Assembly: GCF_040054535.1 (NCBI RefSeq)
Contig: NC_090784.1
Coordinates: forward strand, 17,397,001 to 17,461,000
Source: Antennarius striatus
Taxonomy: Eukaryota > Chordata > Actinopteri > Lophiiformes > Antennariidae
Reading direction: 5' to 3'
Length of the DNA: 64,000 nt
Shown here: in pieces, positions 17,681 to 31,006 of the stretch
How positions within the stretch are numbered: the stretch's first letter is position 1
Layout of the letters: each line of letters starts with the position of its first letter
Program-made: the position numbers and the translations under genes
Notes under the pieces: model-generated
Database searches by the model: none
Told to the model about the DNA's origin: nothing
What the model saw: only the letters and a program-made list of their open reading frames with translations

Positions 17681-20021
17681 AATCACTGAGGAATGTAGAT
17701 TGTTAAATGGAATGATGAGTCTTCTGATTAAATGCTTCTTAAGTGAGTTTTGGAGGAGAAACAGCAGTGGAGCTTACATTGATTTACTCATTTTATTAAC
17801 TGTTTTTTCTTTAATTCAACTTGTACCTTGTTATTATCATTAATGAAATATGCATAGGTACACAGAGCTCTCAATCAAATGTCAGTCAGAGTCAGAGAAG
17901 GATACTTACAGAATGGTATCAGAACAATAAAGCCACAAAACCAGTAAAACACATTTGAAATGCCTTAAATGGGTCTTGTGATCCATTTTGTACCACAAAA
18001 ATATATAAGAAGGTTTTGGAGCAATCAATAATTAACATTTTTAAGGAATTGACTGATTGCAAAAAATATATCTTGGCATGTCACAGCAGAAATCTAACTG
18101 GATATTAATGACTGGTGGATATTAATGGCATCTTCCTGGTGTGAAAAGTCAAAATGACTTGTGATTCCAGTCCAACAAGAATGTTACCCCACACTCCTAT
18201 TATATGTCATTATCATATAATAAGGCCATTATTATATAATAAATCATTACAAGTAAATGTTCATCCCATTGTAGCTGAGTTCAGGCAATAATTGTAAAAT
18301 AATTATTGCTTGTAAAATAAGTAATATTTATATGTGTTTAATATTATGGTTACCTAAGAGCTCCGTATTTTAACAGCTGCCTGTTGAATATTGAGCAGGT
18401 TCACTCAACATATTCCTCTAGCCAGCTCTCACTGAAATGCCACCAGGTCTTTTTTCCTCTTAAGTTCAATGGAGATTGACAGATGGATATGATCCTCACA
18501 TTTCACACACTCAGTGCTTTATATAACTTCTTCAGAGTCCTTGAAATGAAGAGACGACATCTCTTGAATAGGAATGGGCATTTTAAGCAAAAATAACAAT
18601 CAATAATTGCTCTACACTAATCTGCTATTAATGAAACTATATTATCATCATGTGGTTTCTTCAGTCTTGCAGTAAAATCAAAGATGTTGTTCAGCACACC
18701 GAACATCAAAATGAACTTCATCTGCTAATGAAGCTAGCCATTGACTCTTGAACTATGGTTGGTCTTTTTCCCATTCATGCTTTCCTTTGACTTGTGATAA
18801 AGTTTAACATGACAGTCTTTTAGCAGCACACTTCATCAAGTTTATTGATTATAGTTTAGCCATTAATTATTTTGAAATGGTTTAATGCTAACTTCACAGA
18901 TATTGTTGTTAACTCACCATTGTGAGTAACTGCCCTGTTTGTCTGTAATTTAGTGACAATTAAACTATTTGAAAATCATTGCCCATTCCTGCTCTTAAAT
19001 GGCGTAGGTTAATCTGTTTGACCTGTGTACTCATTTGTTCAGTTTTCCAGAGAACATGCTCTGACGACCTCCTTGGTAGTAGTCCACTGGGGTAACAGAT
19101 GTGAGATGTGCATGGATGTATCTCAGTCAGATTAAGGATGATGCATCGGCTCTATAAGCATTCATTCAGATGACTGAACCAATCAGAAAAGTCTTTGCAC
19201 ATCAGTGTGTATCGTGACCCTGTTGAATTTATTTTAGTTAAACGTCCCCAGATCATGAGACCAGTCCTTTTCGACTGCAATGTCTGTGTGTAGCTGGAAC
19301 CTTTTCCTTGTGTCTCAAGATACATCATTTGAGATGAAGTTCCTAGAAGCCAATGGGCTTACAATGGGATAATTGTTTGTAAAACATTTTAATTTGAATG
19401 CATGATTAGAATTAGACCTGCTTTGTTTTTATCATCAAATTAGATTGCGGTAACGTGAGGGAATGCGTCAGGGAATGTATCTTGTTTCTGTTATTTTTAT
19501 CATCAATTTTATGCATTTTGAGTATCTGCTGGAGGTACAGGTAGATTCCTTTCTCTTCTTTGGTAATTATTCTGCCGTTGCCTTCAGACATCGCATCATC
19601 TTTATGCAGAGAAAGGGTTTTGTTGAATATAAATTCCCTGCTTGGCATTCATTGCACTTCTTGTCTGTATTGTACTTCCTGGAGCCGCTACTCACACTAT
19701 CTGAGAGGCTCTTTGGGTAATTTGAGGGTTAAGTCCTGAGATCAAGAGCGCTTTTCTGTTTTCCATGTCAAATGAAAAGGGACTCTTTTCCTAAATTCTG
19801 TATCTTTTCAATTGGCCAGAAGTGTCTGGACTATGATATAGGGGCCTGACAAGCATACCCACATGTGGTGTTCATTAATACAGCTGCCAGAATATAAAGT
19901 GACAGAGTCACTTTACCATAGATGTTATTTCCAAATTCTTTTCTGTATAACTGCTATGCTATCATACGTTTGTTCGTTCTGTTAAAAGTGGGTCTCTGTC
20001 ACCTGTTTCCTCCGGCGTTAG

Positions 20022-23000
20022 ATGGAGGTGGAGCAGCTCCTGTCTCTGTCAGGCTCAGCACTGGCCCAGGCTGTTAGCGCTCTGCTGGAGACCCCAGGCC
20101 TCTACGTCTTCTCTGACATCCTGGAGCTGCCTAATGTCAGAGAGGTAAGCACTGACTCTCTTATTTCTTTCTTGTTCAAGAAAATCCACCTTAATCACAA
20201 CAACAAGACTGTCTTTCAAACGCAATTCTCCAGAGACACCACCACACTTTAGAACAGGGGTGTCAAACTCATTTTCACCGAGGGCCACATCAGCATAACG
20301 GCTGCCCTCAAAGGGCCTGTTGTAACTTATAAATGTAACTAAATGTAATGTAATATAAATATAACTACTCCTTAATGTTAAATAACTCAAAATTTATTAC
20401 TGATTGAAGTTACAAACATTACAGTTGCACAGAAAAAAATATGTTTGCTTGTTGCTCTGTTATAACATAAATCTTTGTAATTTGTCAGGTTATTAAACCC
20501 TCTGACCTTTTATGCTCTCGCAGGCCACATAAAATGATGTAGCAGGCCACATTTTGCCCCCGGTCCTTGATTTTGACACATGTGCTTTAGACTCTATTAT
20601 TTTCAATGTATTTCAACTTTTGCATCGTAGCAAAACGCTTGCTAAATGTTTCTAATATAATCTATTACAAATAAATGGTGAATCTGGTAAACCAAACCAC
20701 TTCCAGAGATGCTGTATCCTCACAACGTCTCACCAAGTGGAATTCATTCGTTCATTAACGATACACCAATCAACTCCTCTGTTGAATAGAATTCCTGGCT
20801 GTGATGTTAATATCGATTTTCAAAACGAAATTGGATATTATGTTTGTTACGTTTATGAAACCTTTTAAATAAAATGCAGTAAGCACTTGGATAGAGTACG
20901 ACAGTGCGGCACATTTTAGGAAAGTTTTCATACCACTGCTACCAGGGGGGTTTATAATTTGTGTCTATTTTTATTCAGCGAATAATTGCATTCTTATGCA
21001 CATATTAAAAAAAAGAAACACATTGTGGTTTTGTGCTGATTCAGACAGAGGATATTGAGCCAGAAATCTAATGTATAAGAAATGCTTAAAGTCTACCGCC
21101 CTGTTTTATTGGAAAAACACATAGAGCGAGGTAAAAAAGATTAGCCGTGGAGAAACACAGAGTAGGAGAGACGGGGAGAGAAACAGTGAGAAAAAATTGA
21201 TTCAAATAATGAAAATACTTCAGTGATGTATGCACTTATAAAAAGATGCATTAAAAAGTTCCCAGAAACAAAAGAAAATCAATACAACTTGCTAGTTGAC
21301 ACAAGTTAACATCAGCTTTGCCGAGAGATTGTGTGCTTCACTTTGTGTTTTTCCTGACTCTTTATGGCAGATCCAGTCCAGCAGGATATTAATGAAACAG
21401 ACAGTAATTTTTGATAAGAAGGGTTGTTTTTGTTTCTTTTTTAATATGTATAAATTGATAATATAGTCAGAGGACTTCCAATCTCACCAAAAAATATGCA
21501 GCTATTATTTCTTCATACAGGCTTTCACTTAGAGGATGAAAAAACACTCGCATTTCCAAGCCTCTTTCCAAACAACATTACTGGCTTAACAGCAGAGAAC
21601 ATTTTCTTTTGCTCTTCGCTTCTTTTCAGATGCGCAGACCTCATCGGCTTTTATAGAAATTAGATGATTTGAGGTTGAGGTCATTTACATCTATGTAGAA
21701 AATACGGAATCCTCGACCTGTTGTCACTTTTGTTAGATGTAGTTGGTATCTCCTGGCTGTTTACAGTGACTAGTCCATTACATTACATTTCTTGCAAAAG
21801 ACAGTTTCAATAGCTTTTGATTGACCCATGTGGAAACAAAGGAGGTGATTCACTTTTTTACATATTGAAAATGAAGCTAAAGGCTGATCAGAAAGAATGA
21901 GTGGAGACATTTGTTGATGAATGCCTCCCTGGCCTGATTACTCCAGTTTGAATATGATAATCCAGTCTGTGTGTTCCCTCTCTGACTGTCACTCGTCACT
22001 GCTCTCCTCTGTCGTTTGTTGTATAAAGACAGACTGCATTTGCTCATTTTATATGTCGAGTCTCATTACTTCTGGTTTTCTGTCACATTTTTCTCCCTTT
22101 CCCCTCGTGTTCCCTCTAAACCACAGCTGGAGAATGGCCCTCATGCACCTGTGTACCAGCTCCTCAACCTCTTTGCCTATGGAACCTACTGCGACTACAA
22201 AGGTATTTTCAGTGGCAGCTCTGTATAAATAAATAATAGGGCAGCCCTGCAACCCTTTTCATTATGAGCTGTGTTTCTTTGCTGCAAGGCAGACACCTTG
22301 ACACAACAGCTTAAACTCCCTTACCTGAAACACTACAATGGGGTTATTCGCAAGCAGAGATACTGGACTGCATGAATCTATTTGTGCAGCCTTTTTTCAA
22401 GGACTCTTACAGGCTGATGATTGTCTCACAGCAGCACTTGAGCAAGTGTACCACAAACTAATCTTTTTCCAAGTTAATTTGCTGTCTTTGTAAGGCACTG
22501 GGAAGCTTCAACAAGAAGTGCAATGTTAATTATGTCTAAATTTATACTGAATATCAACCAATAGCCTGGAAAAAGAATGTAGCCTACTTTACTGTTCCCT
22601 TGCCTTTCGAGTCACATTGACAGGGAGCAGATTTATGTTCATAGAGGGGTGTAATGGAGCACTAAGAGAAGCTGTCAGTGCTGCTGTTTCTGAGCATGTG
22701 TGTCCCGTCACCAGGGGAACATGGAAGCAGACAGTCACTAGAGAGCGGCTTCAAGCCGACTGTGTTGTCTGACTTCTTAAACAGTACTCCCCATCACTGT
22801 AATATTACACTTCTAAGTGATAAGTAGTGATTATGTGTCCCTGTTTGACCCGTAGCAAGGTGACATTTACACTCTGCTTCTGGTGTCATATTTTTGTTTC
22901 TAATTTGATGTTCTTTTCTGCGGCTCTAGAGAGAGCCGCCTCTCTTCCAGAGTTGACCCCCGCGCAGAGAAACAAACTCCGCCATCTGTCCATCATCAGT

Positions 23001-26000
23001 CTGGCATCCAATCTCAAGGTTCTGGTTCAGACTTTTATCTTTGATGTGCTCACAGAAAAGAGCAGATGATCTGCAGTGATGTGTTTGTCTCCGAAATAGA
23101 AAAGACATTTAATTTGTGTCATCATTTCGCTGTAGGCTTCATAAAGCAAGATGTTAATAATTTATTAACAATTTGCATATGGCTTTGCTATTTTGTTGAG
23201 CTTCATGTGAGACTGGCTTTTGCTTAATTTATTTTATTTTGTTAAGGCTTTGTTAATAACTTGGGTATTCAAATTCTATCAGCATTTGAATGTTTCCGTT
23301 TTGCTTTTGCACGTTTGAACCTGGTGTATCTGCACATTTGCAGATACTGATTATGCAAGAATAAGATTACTAACATTATGCAGCTTGGAGAATTAAATTT
23401 TTGGTTTCAATTTTTTTTTTTCCTAACTTGCGTGAGCCAAGCATTCGCACTATCCCCAGAGCTTTGTAAAGTTCAATAGTTGAAAATTTATTAGGTACAT
23501 GTTATTTTTTCCGCAGATCTGCTGAAACAATCTGGTTCAATAAAAAGAAATAAATTGTCGTTTAGCCTTTCAAAAGCAAGATCTCCACTGCGTTCAAAAA
23601 CGAATTGCTCTCACATGTTGTGCCCTTTGGGCGCAGCACCTGCATTATGAACAGGTTCGGCTGGGAGCATTCTAATAATCCAAAATTACATTTATATAAA
23701 AAAATAATAATAATAAAAAGTCATTTGTGTCAGCTGCTTGTCTCCCCTTCTCAGGTTGAGACCACAGTTAGTGATCAGAGTAGAGTTCCTCACAGGTGAT
23801 GTCGATTCTTACTGCATGAAAAAAAACAAACGATAGGCCTTGTATCTGCTTACTAACTCAGTAACACCTGCCTCTTAACGCCTGTTTGGAGCCTGTGAAT
23901 GTTGCTTTATACAATTAATTGTCAGGAACAAATCACCGGAGGTGGTTTGCTGCTGCTATGTGTGGCTTGAATACACGTGTAAATGTACAGATTATTCACA
24001 ACCCTATTTTTCAGTGGTGGCTTTAATCCAATAAAAGCAAATCACTAAATTTGTTACAATAAAAATATCATGTTAATCCAATTCAAATGAGGATTTTGCT
24101 AGAGGAGACTTAAATTTAACCTTTATTGAGGCAGGTAATCTGTAGACATAGGGTCACATTTTCAGGAGGGACTTAGTCAAATTTATTCCCTTTAATATGT
24201 CACTACTTTTCCTATATTTAGGCTTGAACTCAAATTGCCCTGAGCAGAATTGTTAAAATGTCCAAACTGTCCTTTCATCTTTCTCTGGCAGTGACATTTA
24301 AACAAATGGGAATTTTCGCTGAACATTTGTTTTGTCATTTTTCCATCAAACCATCAAAGTGAAATCAGATTGTCTGCCTGTGTATATTGATTAAAAATAG
24401 AAGAGAATAGAAAGAAACAATTCTGTGTCTTCCCCCCCTCAGTGCCTGCCGTACTCGCTCCTCTTGCAGCAGCTTGAGCTGAAGAATGTGCGGGAGCTGG
24501 AGGACCTGCTGATTGAAGCCGTCTACTGTGACATCATTCAGGGTAAACTGGACCAGAGGAACCAGCAGGTGGAGGTGGACTGCAGCATGGGTCGCGACTT
24601 GGGCCCCAACGAGCTCCCAAACATAATCAACACGCTGCAGGAGTGGTCAGTTCCTCATCTGTGCAAACCCTTCAGATTTATGTCTGTTTTTGCTAAATCT
24701 TGACTCTCCGACCTACTGCCCTTCGTCGTCCTTTCTCATTCAGGTGCACGGGGTGTGAGGCAGTGCTGTGTGGTATTGAGGAACAGGTTTCAAGGGCAAA
24801 CCAATACAGAGAGAGCCAGTTAAAGGTCAAAGTCCAAGTGGAAACAGAGGTCAGTCCTTCATCCCCTCTATCTGCAGTTCTCTTTCCCTTCCAGTCCAGT
24901 AAATGTGACTTTTTCTTCTGTTTTTGATTTTTGTTTTTCTCTGACTGCTTATTTTCTTTTTGTGCCTGATGAGTCCATTCCTTCTCTTCATACTCACTTA
25001 AAGAATCCCCTTCTTCTGTGTACCTGGTCTAGATGTAAGAATGGAACAAAATTCACATCCCTTGTTTTCTAGAAAATGGCATCCAATGTGACTAAATGGA
25101 CCGTAACCTTTGTAAAGGCTCCATTTTATTTTTGACTTTGAAGACTAATAAGACTAATAGGTCTCATTTTAGCTTTATATAAACTTTTCAAAACAGTGGG
25201 TTATGTCTCCCATCACCAAAGGATCTTATAACCGACTGTTATCACAAATTAAATCAAAACAAAAACCCCTGAGGTGTTCACATGGAGAACCTTCAAATAT
25301 TTTATCGCAGATTTGAAAAGCCATTCCCTTATCTCACTTTTTGTTATAAATCCTTCTTTTAAAATGTCTCTTAGCTTCACCAGTTACTTCTTCACTTTTC
25401 CCTCAGGTCTCAAACCTACAGAAAACACTAAAGGCCAGCGCCGCCTCGCCATCATCAGGCCCCGCCCCTGCTGGAGCTGCCACCAATCAGGACGCAGACC
25501 AGCCGGCAGAACCACGTGATCCCGCATCCTCTCAGGAACCCCGACAACCGGGCAAAAAAAGCTCAAAGGTTAAAGGGTGAGTATTGCTCGTCACCTTTTG
25601 TAATCACTGTAATGATCCAGACGTCTTTGAGAACATGCAGAGAAGGAGGCAGTCAAATATTTTTCAGATGGTTGGAGTTCTCTCAGGCAAACAAAGAAAT
25701 TACATTTGTTTTTCTGAAACATGGCTTAACATTTCAGAAATTCAGCATCTAAAGGATATTTAGCCATGTAGAATAATTTACCGAAATGAGGTTTTATTCC
25801 AAATTCCTGATGCAGTTTTTAATCAACTTTGTCATTTTTTTTTGTAACAAGACATGCTCCCCCCCCACCCATTTCCAGCAAGTAACTTTCATTTTTGCTC
25901 CTGCTTTTGTTCTGCGAAGCACTTCATGCACATTTGTGGGTTTTGAAAGGTGCTTCATAAATTAGAATTTACAGAGTGATAACCAGAGCACTAAATTAAA

Positions 26001-26874
26001 GCCATTAGTCCAATGTTCTCGTGGAGTGCAAAGTTAATTCAGCACAGAACCTGCTATGTTTCCCTTTTCTCAATAAAAAACCAGCTGCTAGACAGAGTGG
26101 TGTTTGTGTGCAAGCACGTCCGCATAAAGCAGCTTTATTATCGGATGCACATCTGTGTTCTGCGGTGGCTCTCTAACCTTGTTATCAGTGATTCTTTCTC
26201 TTCTGCTTCCATTCGGCCCAATTTCCAATGGACAATTCCGCATCTGTCCTGGATTGTAAAATGTCACTGGATATACAAATGCCCCATGTGCTCCCCTTTT
26301 GAAAAAGCTGTTTATCCCTCCAGTGATCTTAAGAGATGCTTAGCTCGTCTGCTGTTTGTTGTCACTGCCTAACAGAAAGCGGTGATTATTTTCTGGTTGC
26401 CTGTCACATTTTGCCAAAGCATGGAGCCCTGTAATTTTCATCAACAGTATTACCCTTCACTCAAATGAAGATCCAATTAATGTTTTGAAATTCAAATGAA
26501 TGATATTGTACCCTTCTATCTCAAACTGAAAGGAATTTTGACACCATTTCAGTGGAGAAAAGACTGATTGTGACTGATTGTGCTGCGGCTATTATTAGAA
26601 ATAAGTTCTTTGTAGTTTCTTTTCTTTTAATTTGCAGAAATGTAAAATTCAGTGAGATTAGATTCTATGCCTGAATAGTGATGTTCACCAACCCAAGACT
26701 TTTGCAACAAGATTGTTTCATTAAATATGCTGGTTTAACAATGCAAGTGGAAAGTCAACATGAACTTAATAAGATTATCCGAACAAATTCAAAACAATGT
26801 ACCAATGCAGTATTATTTCTTGTTCCCCACTCAGGTTGCGTGGCAGTGGAAAGATCTGGTCCAAGTCCAACTGA
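20022..26874 (+). CDS. cops7a: COP9 signalosome complex subunit 7a
   Basis: PCI-domain subunit of the COP9 signalosome, which removes NEDD8 from cullin-RING ubiquitin ligases in cytoplasm and nucleus. Seven coding exons: 20022-20144, 22127-22202, 22930-23018, 24443-24645, 24744-24849, 25407-25576 and 26835-26874. They sum to 807 nt (268 aa) in frame. The ATG lies directly after its acceptor AG. Family hallmarks are [20 protein letters not shown], the helix-rich PCI core ([39 protein letters not shown]), and [11 protein letters not shown] at the start of the C-terminal helix. The last exon encodes [12 protein letters not shown], nearly identical to the human COPS7A C-terminus. The linker in exon 6 is Ala/Pro/Ser-rich, as in relatives. 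COPS7B is the alternative, but the C-terminal ending and neighbours favour COPS7A. Confidence 0.96.
20255..20584. mobile_element. hAT-type non-autonomous element (MITE)
   Basis: About 330 bp with terminal inverted repeats: CAGGGGTGTCAAACTCA at the left, and at the right the inverse of CACATGTGTCAAAATCA. It is flanked by an 8-bp near-duplication, CTTTAGAA on the left and CTTTAGAC on the right. Eight-base duplications and CAGGG-type ends fit hAT transposons. There is no coding capacity. Internal copies of GGCCACAT are arranged in inverted fashion. It lies in the second intron of cops7a. Confidence 0.82.
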
Positions 26875-27396
26875 AGACAAGAGACTGAGATGTGGAGACA
26901 AGAGCACTGATAGACACTCTCACTGATTAACTATTATACGGACATGTTGATGGACAAACGGATACGATGTGACCAATGTTCCAGGGACACCCTTGTCACG
27001 TACACTCGCCACAATGAAATCAAGAGGCTTTAAGGGAACTTTTCATCAAATCCCTCCTACATGACTGATTCAGAAACTCACTTTGGTTGATGGGAATGAC
27101 AGGTGCGACATCCTCACGTGCAGTTCTTAATGACCTGACAAGTGGTCTGTTAGTACCCACCTGTCAGGAAACACACACTGACACACCACATCTAAGTCAG
27201 AACAATCTGCAGTAGAAGTCAGTTGCCTTTGACCAGAAACAGGATCAGTGTATTTGATGCGTATGCGTGTGTGTGTATCTCTCTTGGTATGAAATGTTTA
27301 TGCTTTTGTTTTTTTGGTTTTTAGATTAATTCTATGTTGCTTTGTATTTTTTCTCTGCTGAGTATAAAATCTGAATATAAATTGTTGGGAAATAAA
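26875..27396 (+). promoter_or_regulatory. cops7a: cops7a 3' UTR and poly(A) signal
   Basis: No exon follows the stop at 26872-26874. AATAAA at 27391-27396 is followed by a T/G-rich stretch, giving a 3' UTR of roughly 0.5 kb. Confidence 0.7.
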
Positions 27397-27439
27397 GCAA
27401 AGCCCCTGTACTTATTCTGACCGTCTCATTAATGTCACT

Positions 27440-30150
27440 GTCACTTCTTTATTAAATGCACTTCAAAGTGCATCTCTGGAGGGCGCATAGCTAAATGTTA
27501 ACTCGCAGAAGGGGGCTACCATTAGGAGGTCAAGCCTTTAATTAGGGCATGTCCCCAAAGAGACTAATGTATTATAGAGCTGAGGTTTCCCCTGTGTGCA
27601 GCCAGCATGGTTACACACAAACCAACTGCATTCATATTTCATGTTTTGCCCACAGCTTGTATTTCAATGTCAAAATTTCCTGTTAAAATTGCCCGCCGCT
27701 CTGTCTTATACCTCATGTCTTTCAGTGGAAATTGCCCTTGCCATGCTGGCCTCGTCCGAGTCTCTCTCTTCCCACCTTGTTTTCTGCGTTTTCCACATTT
27801 CATTTCGACACTGCTGGTGGAAATTAGCTGACTAGCAGCAACAGTGAGCGGGAGAAAAATGTTGGTTGTGTGTCTTTAATCCATGCATCTTTTTCTCCCC
27901 CTTCCCTCCCTCCAACATGCCTCCCACCTCTATAAATAGTGGTGTTAATTTCAGTCAGTGTGATTGGGCCTGATTGGTTAAGTTTTTACCAGACTGGAGC
28001 TGTGAATTCTAACAGCTGTACACCTCTCAGTGTGTTTGCTCGTGAAAAATGGGGGGGGGGGGTAGCTGGCGTATGAATATGACAGTTGTCTGGTGTGTTT
28101 ATTATAGGTGTGAGCATGTGTTGACTTCTGAGTACAAAGCTAACTTCTGCCTTACTGTTTGTCAGTTGTCCACCGTTGTTACAGATTGCTGCAGCATCTG
28201 CTAATATGTGCGTCATAACTAGATGGTCATTAAAACTTCCAAGTGGAACAAAGCCAATCAATTATTCTGATCAGTAACTTGCCCAGAGGAACTGGCTGTG
28301 CAGCGATTGGTGGAGAATATCAACACACTTGGGTGGCATTTCTCCACTTGTGCCCGTCTTGATTTTTATTGACATTTGTTTGAAAAACTGCACACAGAGG
28401 AAATTGTTGCTTAACATCCTGTTAATCTTTCTGAAGGGAGAGGAATCCATATGAGGTGAGGAGATAAGGAAAAGCTTCACACACAGGCGGTCGGCTTATT
28501 CTTCCTTTTCAGCTGTTCCTCACTGGTAAAAACATGATTGGCACATGCTGAACATTTTAATGCCAAGCCCGTGGTTCAAAATCAATGCAAGGCGGTGGAC
28601 TAAACGTTCACTTCAGGGAGAGGAAGATTAGGATACAAGGGTAGCTATTAAAATGCACGGTATAAGCTTTGTCATTCCCATAAAGCATTGCAGATCGCAC
28701 AGCTCCCGGGAGAATTCATCCAAACATGCACAGAAATAAACAGACATAGAGCTGCCAGTGTTGAGTCTTTATTTAACTTCCATGGTACAGAAAGACCAGA
28801 TTCTACAGGAATGCTACTAAATCTCACAAGACTGGGTATCTGGAGAATTCCATAAGTCACGCATGCCACCAGCACGATGTCTGAAGTGGAAATGTGTGCA
28901 AGTAGAGGGTTCATGTCTTCAAACATACTTAGAAAAGTTGCCAAACACAAACTGACATTTGGCTTTAAAAGGTTCTGTAAGATATCACTCACTGATAGAT
29001 AAAATAGACATTTATAAATAAAAGATTTGAAGCAACTCTCACAGGTTTTGTCACTGTACACATGCAGACTCATTGGAGACAGGAATGATGCTTATTGATG
29101 TACTACTTTCCTTTGGTGTGCACCCCAGACAGCTGATATACAGTGACTTGAGGGGAAATGACAATGGTTTTGTTGTCCAGATTGAGATGTTTGGCTGTCA
29201 GGTGGAGAAGAATTCCTGGTAGTGATAACACAAGTCCTTTGATCAGGCTTACAGTCCACAGATGCTCATTTACATGACAACATAAATCTGTCTCTTGGTG
29301 CACATCGTCCAAAACCTTTGGGAATCATTGATTTTCAACAGGACTTGTCTACTCTCCTCATCCCCCTTTCTACATATTATATCTCCACTGTGATAAAGCG
29401 CTCTAATCTTAACACACCTCTACACAGTCTGACAGGAAGAAAGGGCTCACCATGGATTGACAAAGAGGTGAATCCATGCCAGATAATTAAGAGAACAAAT
29501 CATGGGGAACAACAACCAGTCCTCCACACACAGCAGAGGGAGAGAGAGAAAAAAAAGCCACGCTATTTGCATTTCAGGTGCCCAAAGCGGGGAATAAACA
29601 GCAGTTTTTGGAGCGTGACATGTTAAACACATTGCCTGTTGGATCCAGCCGTGCCAAACAGCTTTGAATATCCCGTTTGGTGTTGGAGAACCGAGGAGAA
29701 AAGACTTCTTTTTTTTTCTTTAACCATTTACAAACCAGATAGTCTGCTGAACTGAATGGAAATCAAGCGTGATTTCAGGAAAGTAAACAGTCTGCTTGAT
29801 TAGAATTAACACTGAAGAGCCAAACGTGTGCAGCTGATTCTCTTGGAAACAGCCACGGAAGCACAGGTAGGGCATTTCAGAGGTAATGGGATGTTGCACG
29901 GCTGTTAAACTGCTTGTTTTAGAATTAGTCATGGCAGGTCGAAGCGCAGACTGACTGGGTAGCTCGGCAGAGCTCGGGGCCATACAGGGAATGGCAAACA
30001 GGGAGCAGGTTACAGGGAAGCAGAGACACATAAAAGAAATTTACACCGAACACACAGGAAAACAGAAGGATGGAGAGAGCAGCGGGGAGATGAGATTGGG
30101 TGTTTCAGACCTCAGAGGAGCCGAGGAGTTTTTGTGATGGCTGGATACCT
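27440..30150. other. Intergenic between convergent cops7a and pianp
   Basis: I see no supported gene. A TATA-like word (TATAAATAG) lies near 27931 with no exon after it. The minus-strand open frames at 28672-29073 and 29103-29312 show no known domain, and frames of this length are expected by chance. Confidence 0.6.
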
Positions 30151-30162
30151 GGGATCCCTGAA

Positions 30163-30276
30163 TTTATTTCACAGTTTCAGAGAAAATAAAACGGCGCTGC
30201 GGGCACACCCTCTGGTCATGTTGATGTTCCTCCTCGGGCCCCGAAGAAATGTTTAGCATATGGAAAAACAGTCACC
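30163..30276 (-). promoter_or_regulatory. pianp: pianp 3' UTR and poly(A) signal
   Basis: On the minus strand, AATAAA at 30168-30163 lies about 110 nt after the stop codon of the terminal exon. This is a plausible short 3' UTR. Confidence 0.6.
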
Positions 30277-30863
30277 TCAGAGGTTCACAACTGGGATCCT
30301 GACACAGCAAGAGACACAGAGAAGAGTAAGACAGAATAAATGAGGAGGGGGTGTGGGAAGCTTGGGAGTCCTGATGACGGGAGGAAAGGCAGGAAAAAGA
30401 GAAGTGGAGCAGAGATGCCTGAAGCTGGAGAAGTACATGCAAATGGTAAGCTGCATCACAGGGGAGCGAAAGGGGCGACCGGGGAAAGAGATGGAAGAGG
30501 AGGAGGAAGAAGAGGAAGGTGGAAGAAAAGCTGAAGGGGTGGGGAGGAGAGGGGGGGGGGCAGGAAGTGAGAGGGAGCACTGGAGTACAGCACTATAATT
30601 ATCCTGATTGAGATTAACTTTAAACACCCTCAAATAAAAGCATGATTTCATGAAAGGCGGCTGAACGCCTTTTTTACAGACCCATGATGACTCATCCAGA
30701 GAGGGAGTTTAAAACACTGAAACATCTCACAGCAGCACCAACACTCCAGCGCTGAGTACCCCCACCCCCCCCAGAGGATAGCACCACAGTCCAATTATAC
30801 TCTGTGCGTCCTCACAATACACACAACACAGGTAAATGTGGCTGCTTGACACGCTCGAACCGT

Positions 30864-30896
<33 letters not shown>

Positions 30897-30975
30897 AAGA
30901 AGCAAGCTGGAATCCAGAGGTGCACACACACACATACACACACACACACACACAGATCAGACTCATGGACTTATG

Positions 30976-31006
<31 letters not shown>

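Noticed and set aside
28672-29312. Two consecutive minus-strand ORFs of 133 and 69 codons
   Set aside because: No recognisable domain, no splice context linking them, and runs of this length are expected by chance in 64 kb of AT-rich DNA.
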